DNA from: Flavobacterium alvei | GTDB taxonomy: Bacteria > Bacteroidota > Bacteroidia > Flavobacteriales > Flavobacteriaceae | Direction of reading: 5' to 3' | Length of the DNA: 64,000 bases | Assembly: GCF_002920895.1 (NCBI RefSeq) | Contig: NZ_PQVG01000003.1 | Location: forward strand, 415,879 to 479,878 | Notes under the pieces: model-generated | What the model was told of the DNA's origin: nothing | The model's database searches: none | What the model saw: the letters and a program-made list of their open reading frames with translations, nothing else | Part shown: piece after piece, positions 1-7,301 of the stretch | Numbering within the stretch: position 1 is the stretch's first letter | Layout of the letters: each line of letters opens with the position of its first letter | Position numbers and translations under genes: made by a program

Positions 1-493
1 CCGAAGTTTCGAGGATGACGAATGTTCCATTTGGTTTCAAAACTCTTAAAATTTCAGTCAAGCCTTTTTCTAAATTCTCGAAATTTCGTACCCCAAAAGC
101 GACTGTTATGGCATCGAAATAATTGTCTTCAAATGGCATGTTTTCTGAATCGGCCAAAACCATCTCAATTCGATTAGATAAATTTTTGTCTTGAATTTTT
201 GTCTTTCCCACTTCAAGCATTCCTTGAGAAATATCCAAACCAATGATTTTTTCGGCCTTTGTTTGTGCCATCAAAATAGCTAAATCTCCCGTTCCTGTTG
301 CAATATCCAAAATGGTTTTTGGATTGTTTTTGGCTACAATTTGCAAAACTTTTTTGCGCCATTTCACATCAATTCCAAAAGAAATAACCCGATTAAGATT
401 GTCATAATTGCCCGAAATAGTATCAAACATGGTGGCTACTTGCTCTTTTTTGCTTAAAGTCGAATCTTTATAAGGTGTTATATTTTTTGACAT
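1..493 (-). CDS. ubiE: Demethylmenaquinone methyltransferase UbiE/MenG (partial, C-terminus outside window)
   Basis: SAM-dependent C-methyltransferase expected to make the last step of menaquinone synthesis, the quinone used by flavobacteria. The ATG lies at 491-493 on the minus strand and 164 codons are visible; the family is usually about 240 residues, so roughly a third is missing at the window edge. Visible signatures are the N-terminal segment [19 protein letters not shown], the SAM-binding motif [10 protein letters not shown], the acidic end of strand 2 in IGLDIS, and the family block [23 protein letters not shown] box on the minus strand at 510-517 is a plausible -7 element. Family assignment is strong; the exact quinone substrate is inferred from taxonomy. 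Confidence 0.93.
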   Translation of the reverse strand, partial: MSKNITPYKDSTLSKKEQVATMFDTISGNYDNLNRVISFGIDVKWRKKVLQIVAKNNPKTILDIATGTGDLAILMAQTKAEKIIGLDISQGMLEVGKTKIQDKNLSNRIEMVLADSENMPFEDNYFDAITVAFGVRNFENLEKGLTEILRVLKPNGTFVILETS

Positions 494-574
494 TTTCTAA
501 AATTTGTGACAAAGGTAAACTAGATTTTTGGATAATAAATGGTAAACTGAAATTTTGGGTTGAAATAAGGATTT

Positions 575-1060
575 TTATGTTTTTCTAACAAAGGTTTGAA
601 AAGTATAATCATAAAGATGTTTTTCATCTTTGTGATTAAAAATCTCTGAAGTTAATTCCCAAATTTTGGAATTAATTTCTGGGAAATAGACATCAGCTTC
701 AAACGAATGATGTACCCTTGTAATGTCAAGTTGATCTGCTAAATGAATCGATTGTGAGTAAATTTCGCCTCCGCCAATAACAAATGCATCTTCGTTTTTT
801 GGGCAAACAGCAATGGCGCTTTCTAAATCTTGAACCACAATGCAACCTTCGTGAACATAGTCTTTTTGCCGAGTAATAATGACGTGAGTTCTGTTTGGTA
901 AAGGTTTGGGGAAACTTTCAAAAGTTTTTCTACCCATTATGATATGATGTCCTGAGGTAATTTCTTTAAATCGTTTAAAATCTTTGGGTAAATGCCAAAG
1001 TAAGTCGTTGTTTTTGCCAAGAGCATTGTTTTCGGCAACAGCCGCAATCAAAATAATCAT
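575..1060 (-). CDS. folA: Dihydrofolate reductase
   Basis: Reduces dihydrofolate to tetrahydrofolate with NADPH. The 161-residue length is normal for the family. Visible motifs are the N-terminal strand and Met20-type loop (AAVAENNALGKNNDLLWHLP) followed by the acidic substrate-binding residue in PKDFKRFKE, the cofactor motif IIMGRKTFESF, and the VIGGGEIY glycine motif. Thymidylate synthase, which generates dihydrofolate, is encoded 1.4 kb upstream on the same strand, so the two enzymes form a functional pair although an opposite-strand gene lies between them. The gene ends 12 bp before the end of the neighbouring 2TM gene's coding region. Confidence 0.97.
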   Translation of the reverse strand: MIILIAAVAENNALGKNNDLLWHLPKDFKRFKEITSGHHIIMGRKTFESFPKPLPNRTHVIITRQKDYVHEGCIVVQDLESAIAVCPKNEDAFVIGGGEIYSQSIHLADQLDITRVHHSFEADVYFPEINSKIWELTSEIFNHKDEKHLYDYTFQTFVRKT

Positions 1061-1072
1061 GTAGTGTTGTTC

Positions 1073-1405
1073 TTATTTGGTAGAATTCTCTTCTATTTGG
1101 TTGTGCAATTGTACGATTTTTTGTTGTTGTTTAGCAACAAGTTTATCAATTTGGTCTCTTTCCCAATTTTTATTCATAAAACGATCGGTAATATACACTT
1201 TTATAAAATGCAAAATAAAGAGGAAAGCCCAAAATGTAATCACCCAAATAGCCCAATTTGCTGTAAACCCAAATATTGAATAATGATTAGCAATAAACAT
1301 AAATATACTGCCTAAAACCAATAGTACAAAATGAAAGTAAAGTCCCTTTTTTTGTTTTAGCCTTTTTCTGGCATATTCATATTGTTCGTGTTGTTCTTTT
1401 TCCAT
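1073..1405 (-). CDS. 2TM domain-containing membrane protein
   Basis: Small protein of 110 residues with a charged N-terminus (residues 1-20), two hydrophobic helices at about 22-44 and 50-71, and a charged, coiled-coil-like C-terminus rich in Lys, Gln and Glu. This layout matches the 2TM domain family common in Bacteroidota, where it occurs alone or attached to LytTR or histidine kinase proteins. The biochemical role is unknown. It lies just upstream of folA on the same strand (12 bp gap) and is probably co-transcribed with it. Shorter plus-strand frames over the same bases have no recognisable content. Confidence 0.8.
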   Translation of the reverse strand: MEKEQHEQYEYARKRLKQKKGLYFHFVLLVLGSIFMFIANHYSIFGFTANWAIWVITFWAFLFILHFIKVYITDRFMNKNWERDQIDKLVAKQQQKIVQLHNQIEENSTK

Positions 1406-1645
1406 GAAGCAAGATTTTGATTATAAAGATAAAATATTTTTTGAAATTTAATCATTTTTTAATTTAAGAATATTCAAAGTGAAAACGTTTTTGGATTTAG
1501 AATATCTGAATTTTTATTGATAAAAATTGGTGATGCTATTTATTATTAAGAGTTTATTTGTCGAAATCCTAAAACTTGTCTTAGGATGTTGAATCTTCGG
1601 CAGAATTTGTTTCCTTTGCGGCATAAATCTATAAATGAAATAGTT

Positions 1646-1942
1646 ATGTCAATCAAGAAACAATTTATAAAAACAAAACCAGTTTGTAAAGTTACATTTT
1701 CGGTTGAGGCAAAAGAAGCGACTACTGCTTCGGTTGTAGGGGATTTTAACAATTGGAATTCGGCAGAAGGGGAATTGTCAAAATTAAAAAATGGTACTTT
1801 CAAAGGCGTTTTCGAATTACCAAAAGATACAACATATGAATTTAAGTATCTGATTGATGGAGTTTATGTTAATGAGCCTGAAGCAGATTATTTTATATGG
1901 AATGAATTTGCAGGAGCCGAAAATAGTGTATTAGAAATTTAA
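1646..1942 (+). CDS. Isoamylase early-set (CBM48-like) domain protein
   Basis: Stand-alone glycogen-recognition-type beta-sandwich of 98 residues. The core signatures are VVGDFNNWN near residue 30 and TYEFKYLIDG near 65, as in the CBM48/AMPK-beta family that binds alpha-glucans. I chose the ATG at 1646 (MSIKKQF) because the extra 20 upstream codons of the longer frame do not look like protein and run through leader sequence. No catalytic domain is attached and no glycogen gene is nearby, so a role as a carbohydrate-binding or regulatory protein is only inferred. A good terminator follows immediately. Confidence 0.82.
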   Translation: MSIKKQFIKTKPVCKVTFSVEAKEATTASVVGDFNNWNSAEGELSKLKNGTFKGVFELPKDTTYEFKYLIDGVYVNEPEADYFIWNEFAGAENSVLEI

Positions 1943-1950
1943 AATAGTAA

Positions 1951-1978
1951 AAAAGCCCGCAATTAGCGGACTTTTTTG
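1951..1978 (+). terminator. Rho-independent terminator after the early-set gene
   Basis: Stem AAAAGCCCGC / GCGGACTTTT with a 5-nt loop (one G-U pair), followed by a T run. Confidence 0.85.
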
Positions 1979-2002
1979 TTTTTAAGCAAATGGAAGCTGG
2001 CT

Positions 2003-2428
2003 TTACAGTCCCGCTTTTATTTTCTCAATGACTTCAGCATATTCGGTATCAGAAAGAGTGGTTTTTTGAGGGTTCATTTCGAAAACCCCTCCAAAACCAT
2101 ATCCTTCTTTGTATTTAGGAACGATGTGCATATGCAAATGCGATAAGGTATCAGCATAAGCGCCATAGTTTATTTTGGTTGGATTGAATGCTGCTGCTAT
2201 TGCTTTTGCCGTTGTTGCAACATCGCGCATAAAAGCATTGCGCTGGTCATCGCTTAGTTCGTGAAATTCCACACCGTGGTCTTTGTAAACTACATTGCAG
2301 CGACCTGTATGAGATTGTTCTTTAAATAGGAATAATTGTGATACTTCTAAATCACAAATTTTGATCATTAAATTGTGTAATGTTTCATTGTCTTGACAAT
2401 ACAAACATTCTGAAACTGGAGATGGCAT
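2003..2428 (-). CDS. HIT family protein
   Basis: Histidine-triad nucleotide hydrolase or transferase of 141 residues. The triad is intact at His97, His99 and His101 (HLHMHIVP), and an N-terminal CxxC (Cys8/Cys11) may bind zinc, as in several HIT proteins. The substrate cannot be read from sequence; relatives hydrolyse AMP-lysine or dinucleotide bonds. It lies 46 bp downstream of thyA on the same strand and is probably in the same transcript. The family call is firm; no specific subfamily is claimed. Confidence 0.93.
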   Translation of the reverse strand: MPSPVSECLYCQDNETLHNLMIKICDLEVSQLFLFKEQSHTGRCNVVYKDHGVEFHELSDDQRNAFMRDVATTAKAIAAAFNPTKINYGAYADTLSHLHMHIVPKYKEGYGFGGVFEMNPQKTTLSDTEYAEVIEKIKAGL

Positions 2429-2474
2429 GTTAGTGTTTTATTTAGTTTTTTTATTAGTGAATAGACAAGCTGTT

Positions 2475-3299
2475 TTACACCGCAACGCTACCTTTTATGG
2501 AATCATGTGGTTCATAATTTTCTAAGGTGAAATCGTCATATGTAAACTCGAAAATGTTTTTGATTGCTGGATTCAAAATCATTTTTGGTAATTTTTTTGG
2601 CTTGCGTGACAGTTGCAATTCTAGTTGCTCAAAATGGTTGTTGTAAATGTGAGCATCACCAAAAGTGTGAATGAATTCGCCTACTTCTAAATCACAAACT
2701 TGAGCAATCATCATAGTAAACAAGGCATATGATGCTATATTGAAAGGCACTCCAAGAAAAATATCGGCACTTCTTTGATACAATTGACAAGATAATTTTC
2801 CATCGGCAACATAAAACTGGAAGAAGGCGTGACAAGGAGGTAAAGCTGCTTTATTGTTGGCAACATTTTTTGCAAAAGATATGGATGTGTCTGGCAAAAC
2901 ACTTGGATTCCAAGCCGAAACAAGCATTCTTCTGCTGTTTGGGTTGGCTTTTAGCTCATTTATAAGATCTGCAATTTGGTCTATTTCTTCGCTATTCCAG
3001 TTGCGCCATTGATGACCATAAATAGGGCCTAAATCTCCATTTTCATCAGCCCAAGCATCCCAAATTTTTACTCCGTTATCTTTTAAGTATTTGATATTGG
3101 TGTCTCCTTTCAAGAACCAAAGTAGTTCATGAATGATTGATTTTAAGTGTAGTTTTTTGGTGGTTACTATCGGGAAACCTTCGGCCAAATCAAATCGCAT
3201 TTGATAACCAAAAACGCTTTTGGTTCCAGTTCCAGTTCGATCTCCTTTTTGATTTCCGTTTTCTAAAACGTGTTTTACTAAATCTAAATATTGTTTCAT
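2475..3299 (-). CDS. thyA: Thymidylate synthase
   Basis: Converts dUMP and methylene-tetrahydrofolate to dTMP and dihydrofolate. The protein has 274 residues, close to the 264 of the E. coli enzyme. The catalytic nucleophile is Cys156 in [13 protein letters not shown], and the dUMP-binding block [18 protein letters not shown] and the N-terminal RTGTGT phosphate-binding Arg are present. Downstream folA regenerates tetrahydrofolate. Its leader contains the AAACTTTAAAC-type sense-strand repeat described separately. Identification is secure. Confidence 0.98.
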   Translation of the reverse strand: MKQYLDLVKHVLENGNQKGDRTGTGTKSVFGYQMRFDLAEGFPIVTTKKLHLKSIIHELLWFLKGDTNIKYLKDNGVKIWDAWADENGDLGPIYGHQWRNWNSEEIDQIADLINELKANPNSRRMLVSAWNPSVLPDTSISFAKNVANNKAALPPCHAFFQFYVADGKLSCQLYQRSADIFLGVPFNIASYALFTMMIAQVCDLEVGEFIHTFGDAHIYNNHFEQLELQLSRKPKKLPKMILNPAIKNIFEFTYDDFTLENYEPHDSIKGSVAV

Positions 3300-3345
3300 T
3301 CTTGGTTTAAAAGTTTAATGTTTAAAGTTTAAAAGTTTCGGAATT
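3300..3345 (-). repeat. G-poor AAACTTT-type repeat just before the thyA start
   Basis: Read on the minus strand, the last bases before the thyA ATG are runs of ACTTTTAAACTTTAAAC units with almost no G. The same kind of sense-strand repeat sits before metZ, cysD and etfA in this window. Confidence 0.6.
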
Positions 3346-3398
3346 TGGAACCTTAACATTTGTTAATCAACATTTTTTTTGCTACCTGCTACCTGAAA

Positions 3399-4022
3399 TT
3401 ATCTTTTTGAAATTTCGTCTCTAATTTTGGCTGCTTTTTCGTAATCTTCATGTTCTACAGCCTGTTCGAGTAAATCATTTAGTTGTTCTAAAGTATATTT
3501 TGAATACGTTCCGCCTGATTCATTGCTTTCTTCTTTTTGTTTGAAAGTTTCTGGATTTGAAAGCACATCGTCAATTTCTTGAGCATCTTTTTCGGGATTC
3601 GAGGGATTGGATTTTAAGAAAATACCCGCTTTATCTAATATGTTTTTGTACGTAAAAATAGGTGCATTAAATCGCAATGCCAATGCAATTGCATCCGAAG
3701 TTCTGGCATCTATTATTTCTTCGATTTTATCTCTTTCGCAAATGATGCTTGAGTAAAAAACGCCATCTACTAATTTGTGTATGATGATTTGTTTAACCAC
3801 AATGTCAAAACGATCGGCAAAATTTTTGAATAAATCATGAGTCAAAGGGCGAGGTGGTTTTATTTCTTTTTCCAAGGCAATTGCAATAGATTGAGCTTCG
3901 AAAGCACCTATAACAATTGGTAGTTTTCTTTCTCCATCGATTTCATTTAATATCAAGGCATAAGCTCCATTTTGGGTTTGACTATATGATATTCCTTTTA
4001 TGGATAATTTGACTAAGCTCAT
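3399..4022 (-). CDS. Bifunctional nuclease family protein (DUF151) with C-terminal UVR motif
   Basis: 207 residues. Residues 1-135 form the DUF151/bifunctional nuclease domain (GAYALILNEIDGERKLPIVIG, then DARTSDAIALALRF), reported in relatives to have DNase and RNase activity. A low-complexity linker follows, and the last 30 residues (LEQLNDLLEQAVEHEDYEKA...) match the UvrB/UvrC-interaction (UVR) helix pair. The combination is common in Bacteroidota and hints at a DNA-repair or stress role, though the function has not been established from sequence. It is followed by thyA on the same strand, 99 bp away. Confidence 0.88.
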   Translation of the reverse strand: MSLVKLSIKGISYSQTQNGAYALILNEIDGERKLPIVIGAFEAQSIAIALEKEIKPPRPLTHDLFKNFADRFDIVVKQIIIHKLVDGVFYSSIICERDKIEEIIDARTSDAIALALRFNAPIFTYKNILDKAGIFLKSNPSNPEKDAQEIDDVLSNPETFKQKEESNESGGTYSKYTLEQLNDLLEQAVEHEDYEKAAKIRDEISKR

Positions 4023-4185
4023 TTTTTTAGAGGAAAAGCACGGTGTGCTTGTTTATATAAAGTTATTTTTAATAAATCAGGATGCAATTTTAAACAAAAA
4101 AAGCAGAACAAAAAAGCTACCTAAAGCAAAGATACGATTATCTTATTTTTAGGCAGCTATTTTTGGTATTAGAATTATATTTTTT

Positions 4186-5151
4186 TTAATGTTGCGCTTT
4201 AAATACTTTCAATTTTTCGATTAATTGTGGTACAACTTCAAAAGCATCTCCTATAACTCCATAGTCGGCAACTTTGAAGAATGGTGCTTCAGGATCTGTG
4301 TTTATGACTACTTTTACTTTGGATGAATTGATTCCAGCAATGTGTTGTATAGCTCCTGAAATTCCCACTGCAATATATAAATTTGCAGCAACGGGTTTTC
4401 CTGTTTGGCCTACGTGTTCTGAATGAGGTCTCCAGTCTAAATCAGAAACAGGTTTTGAGCAAGCTGTTGCGGCTCCAAGTACTTGTGCTAATTCTTCAAT
4501 CATTCCCCAATGTTCAGGGCCTTTTAATCCTCGGCCTCCAGAGACAACAATGTCAGCATCGGCAATAGAAACTTTTCCAGAAACTTTTTCGATTTTTTCA
4601 ACTTTTATTCCAAAATCAGCCTCACCAATGGTTGGATTAAAATCTTCAACAGATAAATTTGATGTATTTTCAAAAATGCCATAGGAGTTTTTGGCTAAGC
4701 CAATTATTTTTACTTCGCTACTAATTTCGGTAATATTGAAAGCTTTGTTCGAAAAAGCATTTCTTTTCACCTGAAAGGGAGAGGTGTTTATTGGCAATTC
4801 TACAACATTAGAGGCTAAACCAGCTTCGAGCGAAACAGCAACAAGTGGAGCAAGATAAATACTATCAGTTGTTGAAGATAGTATTACCAGTTTAGTCCCT
4901 TCTTTTTGTGCGGCTTGTTTGATGACATCGGCATAGGCTTTTGCTGAAAAACTCGATAATTTTTCGTTGGTAATTTTCAAAACTTTGTCCACACCATATT
5001 TTGATAATTCCGAAACATCTTCAGTATTTATGGTTATGGCTGTTACTGTAGTACCTATTGATTCAGCTACTTTTTTGGCATAGGAAGCTAATTCGAAAGC
5101 TACTTTTCTGAATTTTCCTTCTGCGGATTCTGCATATATTAATATTGACAT
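4186..5151 (-). CDS. etfA: Electron transfer flavoprotein subunit alpha
   Basis: FAD-binding subunit of the heterodimeric ETF that carries electrons from acyl-CoA dehydrogenases to the quinone pool. It has 321 residues. The C-terminal FAD domain is clear: SGGRGLKGPEHWGMIEELA, then the ACSKPVSDLDWRPHSEHVGQ and LYIAVGISGAIQH blocks, and INTDPEAPFFKVADYGVIGD near the end. etfB lies upstream on the same strand, separated by a 74-bp gap made of tandem TTTAGAG-type repeats. The pairing of the two subunits makes the call secure. Confidence 0.97.
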   Translation of the reverse strand: MSILIYAESAEGKFRKVAFELASYAKKVAESIGTTVTAITINTEDVSELSKYGVDKVLKITNEKLSSFSAKAYADVIKQAAQKEGTKLVILSSTTDSIYLAPLVAVSLEAGLASNVVELPINTSPFQVKRNAFSNKAFNITEISSEVKIIGLAKNSYGIFENTSNLSVEDFNPTIGEADFGIKVEKIEKVSGKVSIADADIVVSGGRGLKGPEHWGMIEELAQVLGAATACSKPVSDLDWRPHSEHVGQTGKPVAANLYIAVGISGAIQHIAGINSSKVKVVINTDPEAPFFKVADYGVIGDAFEVVPQLIEKLKVFKAQH

Positions 5152-5160
5152 AAATGTAAA

Positions 5161-5195
5161 AGTTTAGAGTTTAGAGTTTAGAGTTTAGAGTTGAG
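5161..5195 (-). repeat. Tandem heptamer (TTTAGAG on plus strand) in the etfB-etfA gap
   Basis: Four head-to-tail copies of a 7-bp unit, reading CTCTAAA on the etfA sense strand and ending about 10 bp before the etfA start. No spacers or palindromes, so not CRISPR. Confidence 0.85.
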
Positions 5196-5225
5196 TAACT
5201 GTAAACCGAGACTGCAAACTGATTG

Positions 5226-5972
5226 TTAAATTACTTTCGCTTCGTTGTGTAACAAATTAATTAATTCGTCCAAATTATCTGCTGCAACTAATTTTACAGC
5301 CGATTTAGGAGCAGGTTTTTCAAATTTAACTGCTTTTGTGTTGATGGAGGCATCAATAGGTTCAACTACCGTTAAGGTTTTTGTTCGAGCTGTCATAATT
5401 CCTCTCATATTCGGAATGCGTAAATCTTTCTCTTCGACTAATCCTTTTTGACCACCAATTATTATAGGTAAAGTGGTTGAAATGGTTTCTCTTCCGCCAT
5501 CAATTTCACGAATTGCTTTTACGTTAGATCCATCAACTAATAAATCGATGCATGAATTTAAAAAATTATACCCTAAAATTCCCGCTATCATACCAGGAAC
5601 CATTCCGCCATTATAATCTAATGATTCTTTGCCGGCAATGATAATATCGTAAGAGCCATTTTTGGCAACTTCTGCAATTTGTTTGGCAACAAAGAAACTA
5701 TCCGTTGGATTGGCATTTATACGAATGGCGTCATTTGCTCCAATGGCCAATGCTTTTCTTAAAGTAGGCTCTGTTTCTGCATTACCAACGTTTACAACGG
5801 TAATGGTTGCTCCTTGTTGTTCTTGAAACCAAATAGCACGAGTCAATCCATATTCATCGTTCGGATTGATGACAAATTGAACGCCATTAGTATCAAATTG
5901 AGAGTCGCCGTTGGCGAAATTAATTTTTGAAGTGGTGTCTGGAACGTGACTTATGCAAACTAATATTTTCAT
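5226..5972 (-). CDS. etfB: Electron transfer flavoprotein subunit beta
   Basis: AMP-binding partner of EtfA. The start is taken at 5972 (MKILVCISHVPD), the canonical N-terminus of the family, giving 248 residues; a longer frame adds 11 residues without homology. Visible signatures are INPNDEYGLTRAIWF, the long AGKESLDYNGGMVPGMIAG block, which matches the beta-subunit signature region, and IREIDGGRETI. It is the first gene of an etfB-etfA transcript. About 200 bp of AT-rich sequence upstream separates it from the divergent pdhB gene and probably holds both promoters. Confidence 0.96.
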   Translation of the reverse strand: MKILVCISHVPDTTSKINFANGDSQFDTNGVQFVINPNDEYGLTRAIWFQEQQGATITVVNVGNAETEPTLRKALAIGANDAIRINANPTDSFFVAKQIAEVAKNGSYDIIIAGKESLDYNGGMVPGMIAGILGYNFLNSCIDLLVDGSNVKAIREIDGGRETISTTLPIIIGGQKGLVEEKDLRIPNMRGIMTARTKTLTVVEPIDASINTKAVKFEKPAPKSAVKLVAADNLDELINLLHNEAKVI

Positions 5973-6173
5973 ATGTGGGTATTTAATATTCTTAGATTCT
6001 CGCACAAAAATAAAATATTAATTCGGATATTATACTATGCGTGCATAATATTTTTTAACAATTATATCGATTTCGTAAATCTTTTTTAATTTAAAATTAT
6101 TGGTAATGCTTTTTTAAGATTCATTTACATATTATTTTAAACAAAAATTATGCTTTTAACTGATTTAAAATAT

Positions 6174-6181
6174 TATTTTTG
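6174..6181 (+). promoter_or_regulatory. Candidate -7 promoter box for pdhB
   Basis: TATTTTTG fits the Bacteroidota TAnnTTTG element, 23 bp before the pdhB start. No clear TTG box is seen at the expected spacing upstream. Confidence 0.5.
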
Positions 6182-6204
6182 CGGTTCGAAATTTACAGAA
6201 CTAA

Positions 6205-7191
6205 ATGAAAACTATGAGAACGATACAATTTAGAGAAGCCATTTGTGAGGCGATGAGCGAAGAAATGCGTCGCGATGAGTCAATATATTTAATGGGTGAA
6301 GAAGTTGCAGAATATAATGGTGCGTACAAAGCATCTAAAGGTATGCTTGCTGAATTTGGTGAAAAAAGAGTAATCGATACACCTATCGCAGAGCTAGGTT
6401 TTACTGGTATTGCAGTAGGATCGGCAATGAATGGTTGCAGACCAATTGTTGAATATATGACTTTCAACTTTTGTTTAGTAGGTATAGATCAAATTATAAA
6501 TAATGCTGCTAAAATGCGTCAAATGACAGGAGGACAATTTAATGTTCCTATCGTTTTTCGTGGCCCAACAGCTTCTGCAGGACAATTGGGAGCAACGCAC
6601 TCACAGGCTTTAGAAAATTGGTTTGCCAATACTCCAGGGCTAAAAGTAGTAGTTCCATCGAATGTATATGATGCAAAAGGACTTTTGAAATCGGCTATTC
6701 GTGATAATGATCCTGTAATTTTTATGGAATCTGAACAAATGTATGGCGACAAAGGTGAAGTTCCTGATGGCGAATATACCATTCCAATTGGTGTTGCTGA
6801 TATCAAAAGAGCAGGAACAGATGTAACTATCGTTTCTTTCGGAAAAATCATTAAAGAAGCTTACATAGCTGCTGATGAATTAGCTAAAGAAGGAATTTCT
6901 TGTGAAATTATCGATTTAAGAACGGTTCGTCCAATGGATAATGAAGCGATTTTAACTTCTGTAAAAAAGACAAATAGATTAGTAATTCTTGAAGAAGCTT
7001 GGCCTTTTGCTAGTATTTCTTCTGAAATTACCTATATCGTTCAAGAACAAGCTTTCGATTTTCTTGATGCACCAATTCAACGTATTACTACTGCAGATAC
7101 ACCAGCTCCGTATTCACCAGTTTTGCTAAAAGAGTGGTTGCCAAATGCTAATGACGTTGTCAAAGCGGTTAAAAAAGTAATGAATAAATAA
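6205..7191 (+). CDS. pdhB: Pyruvate dehydrogenase E1 component, beta subunit
   Basis: Beta chain of the alpha2beta2 E1 enzyme, which decarboxylates pyruvate with thiamine diphosphate and feeds acetyl groups to E2. It has 328 residues. Signatures include the N-terminal IQFREAICEAMSEEM, the ThDP-contacting Glu region GEEVAEYNGAYKASKGM, DTPIAELGFTGIAVGSAM, and the C-terminal transketolase-type domain (EGISCEIIDLRTVRPMD). The alpha subunit and E2/E3 are not in this window. A branched-chain dehydrogenase beta subunit is the main alternative, but the sequence looks closer to pyruvate E1 beta. Confidence 0.9.
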   Translation: MKTMRTIQFREAICEAMSEEMRRDESIYLMGEEVAEYNGAYKASKGMLAEFGEKRVIDTPIAELGFTGIAVGSAMNGCRPIVEYMTFNFCLVGIDQIINNAAKMRQMTGGQFNVPIVFRGPTASAGQLGATHSQALENWFANTPGLKVVVPSNVYDAKGLLKSAIRDNDPVIFMESEQMYGDKGEVPDGEYTIPIGVADIKRAGTDVTIVSFGKIIKEAYIAADELAKEGISCEIIDLRTVRPMDNEAILTSVKKTNRLVILEEAWPFASISSEITYIVQEQAFDFLDAPIQRITTADTPAPYSPVLLKEWLPNANDVVKAVKKVMNK

Positions 7192-7256
7192 GCTGTTAAA
7201 CTTTTCTGAATATTAGAGAATTTAGGAAATCTAATATAAGAAATCAACTATATTTG

Positions 7257-7295
7257 AAACTTCATCGGAATCCAAATTCGATGAAGTTTTTTTTT
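7257..7295 (+). terminator. Rho-independent terminator after pdhB
   Basis: Perfect 11-bp stem AAACTTCATCG / CGATGAAGTTT followed by nine T. It overlaps the first codons of the longest version of the next frame, which is why a later start is preferred for that gene. Confidence 0.85.
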
Positions 7296-7301
7296 ACGAT
7301 T

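Noticed and set aside
1064..1283. Two plus-strand frames of about 70 codons over the 2TM gene
   Set aside because: Complement of a recognisable 2TM protein; low-complexity content and no leader features.
5161..5195. Tandem repeat as a CRISPR array
   Set aside because: Units are 7 bp, head to tail, without spacers; no cas gene in the window.
7254..7301. Longer start for the DUF5686 gene
   Set aside because: The first codons overlap the 11-bp pdhB terminator and do not fit a signal peptide; ATG 7302 does.
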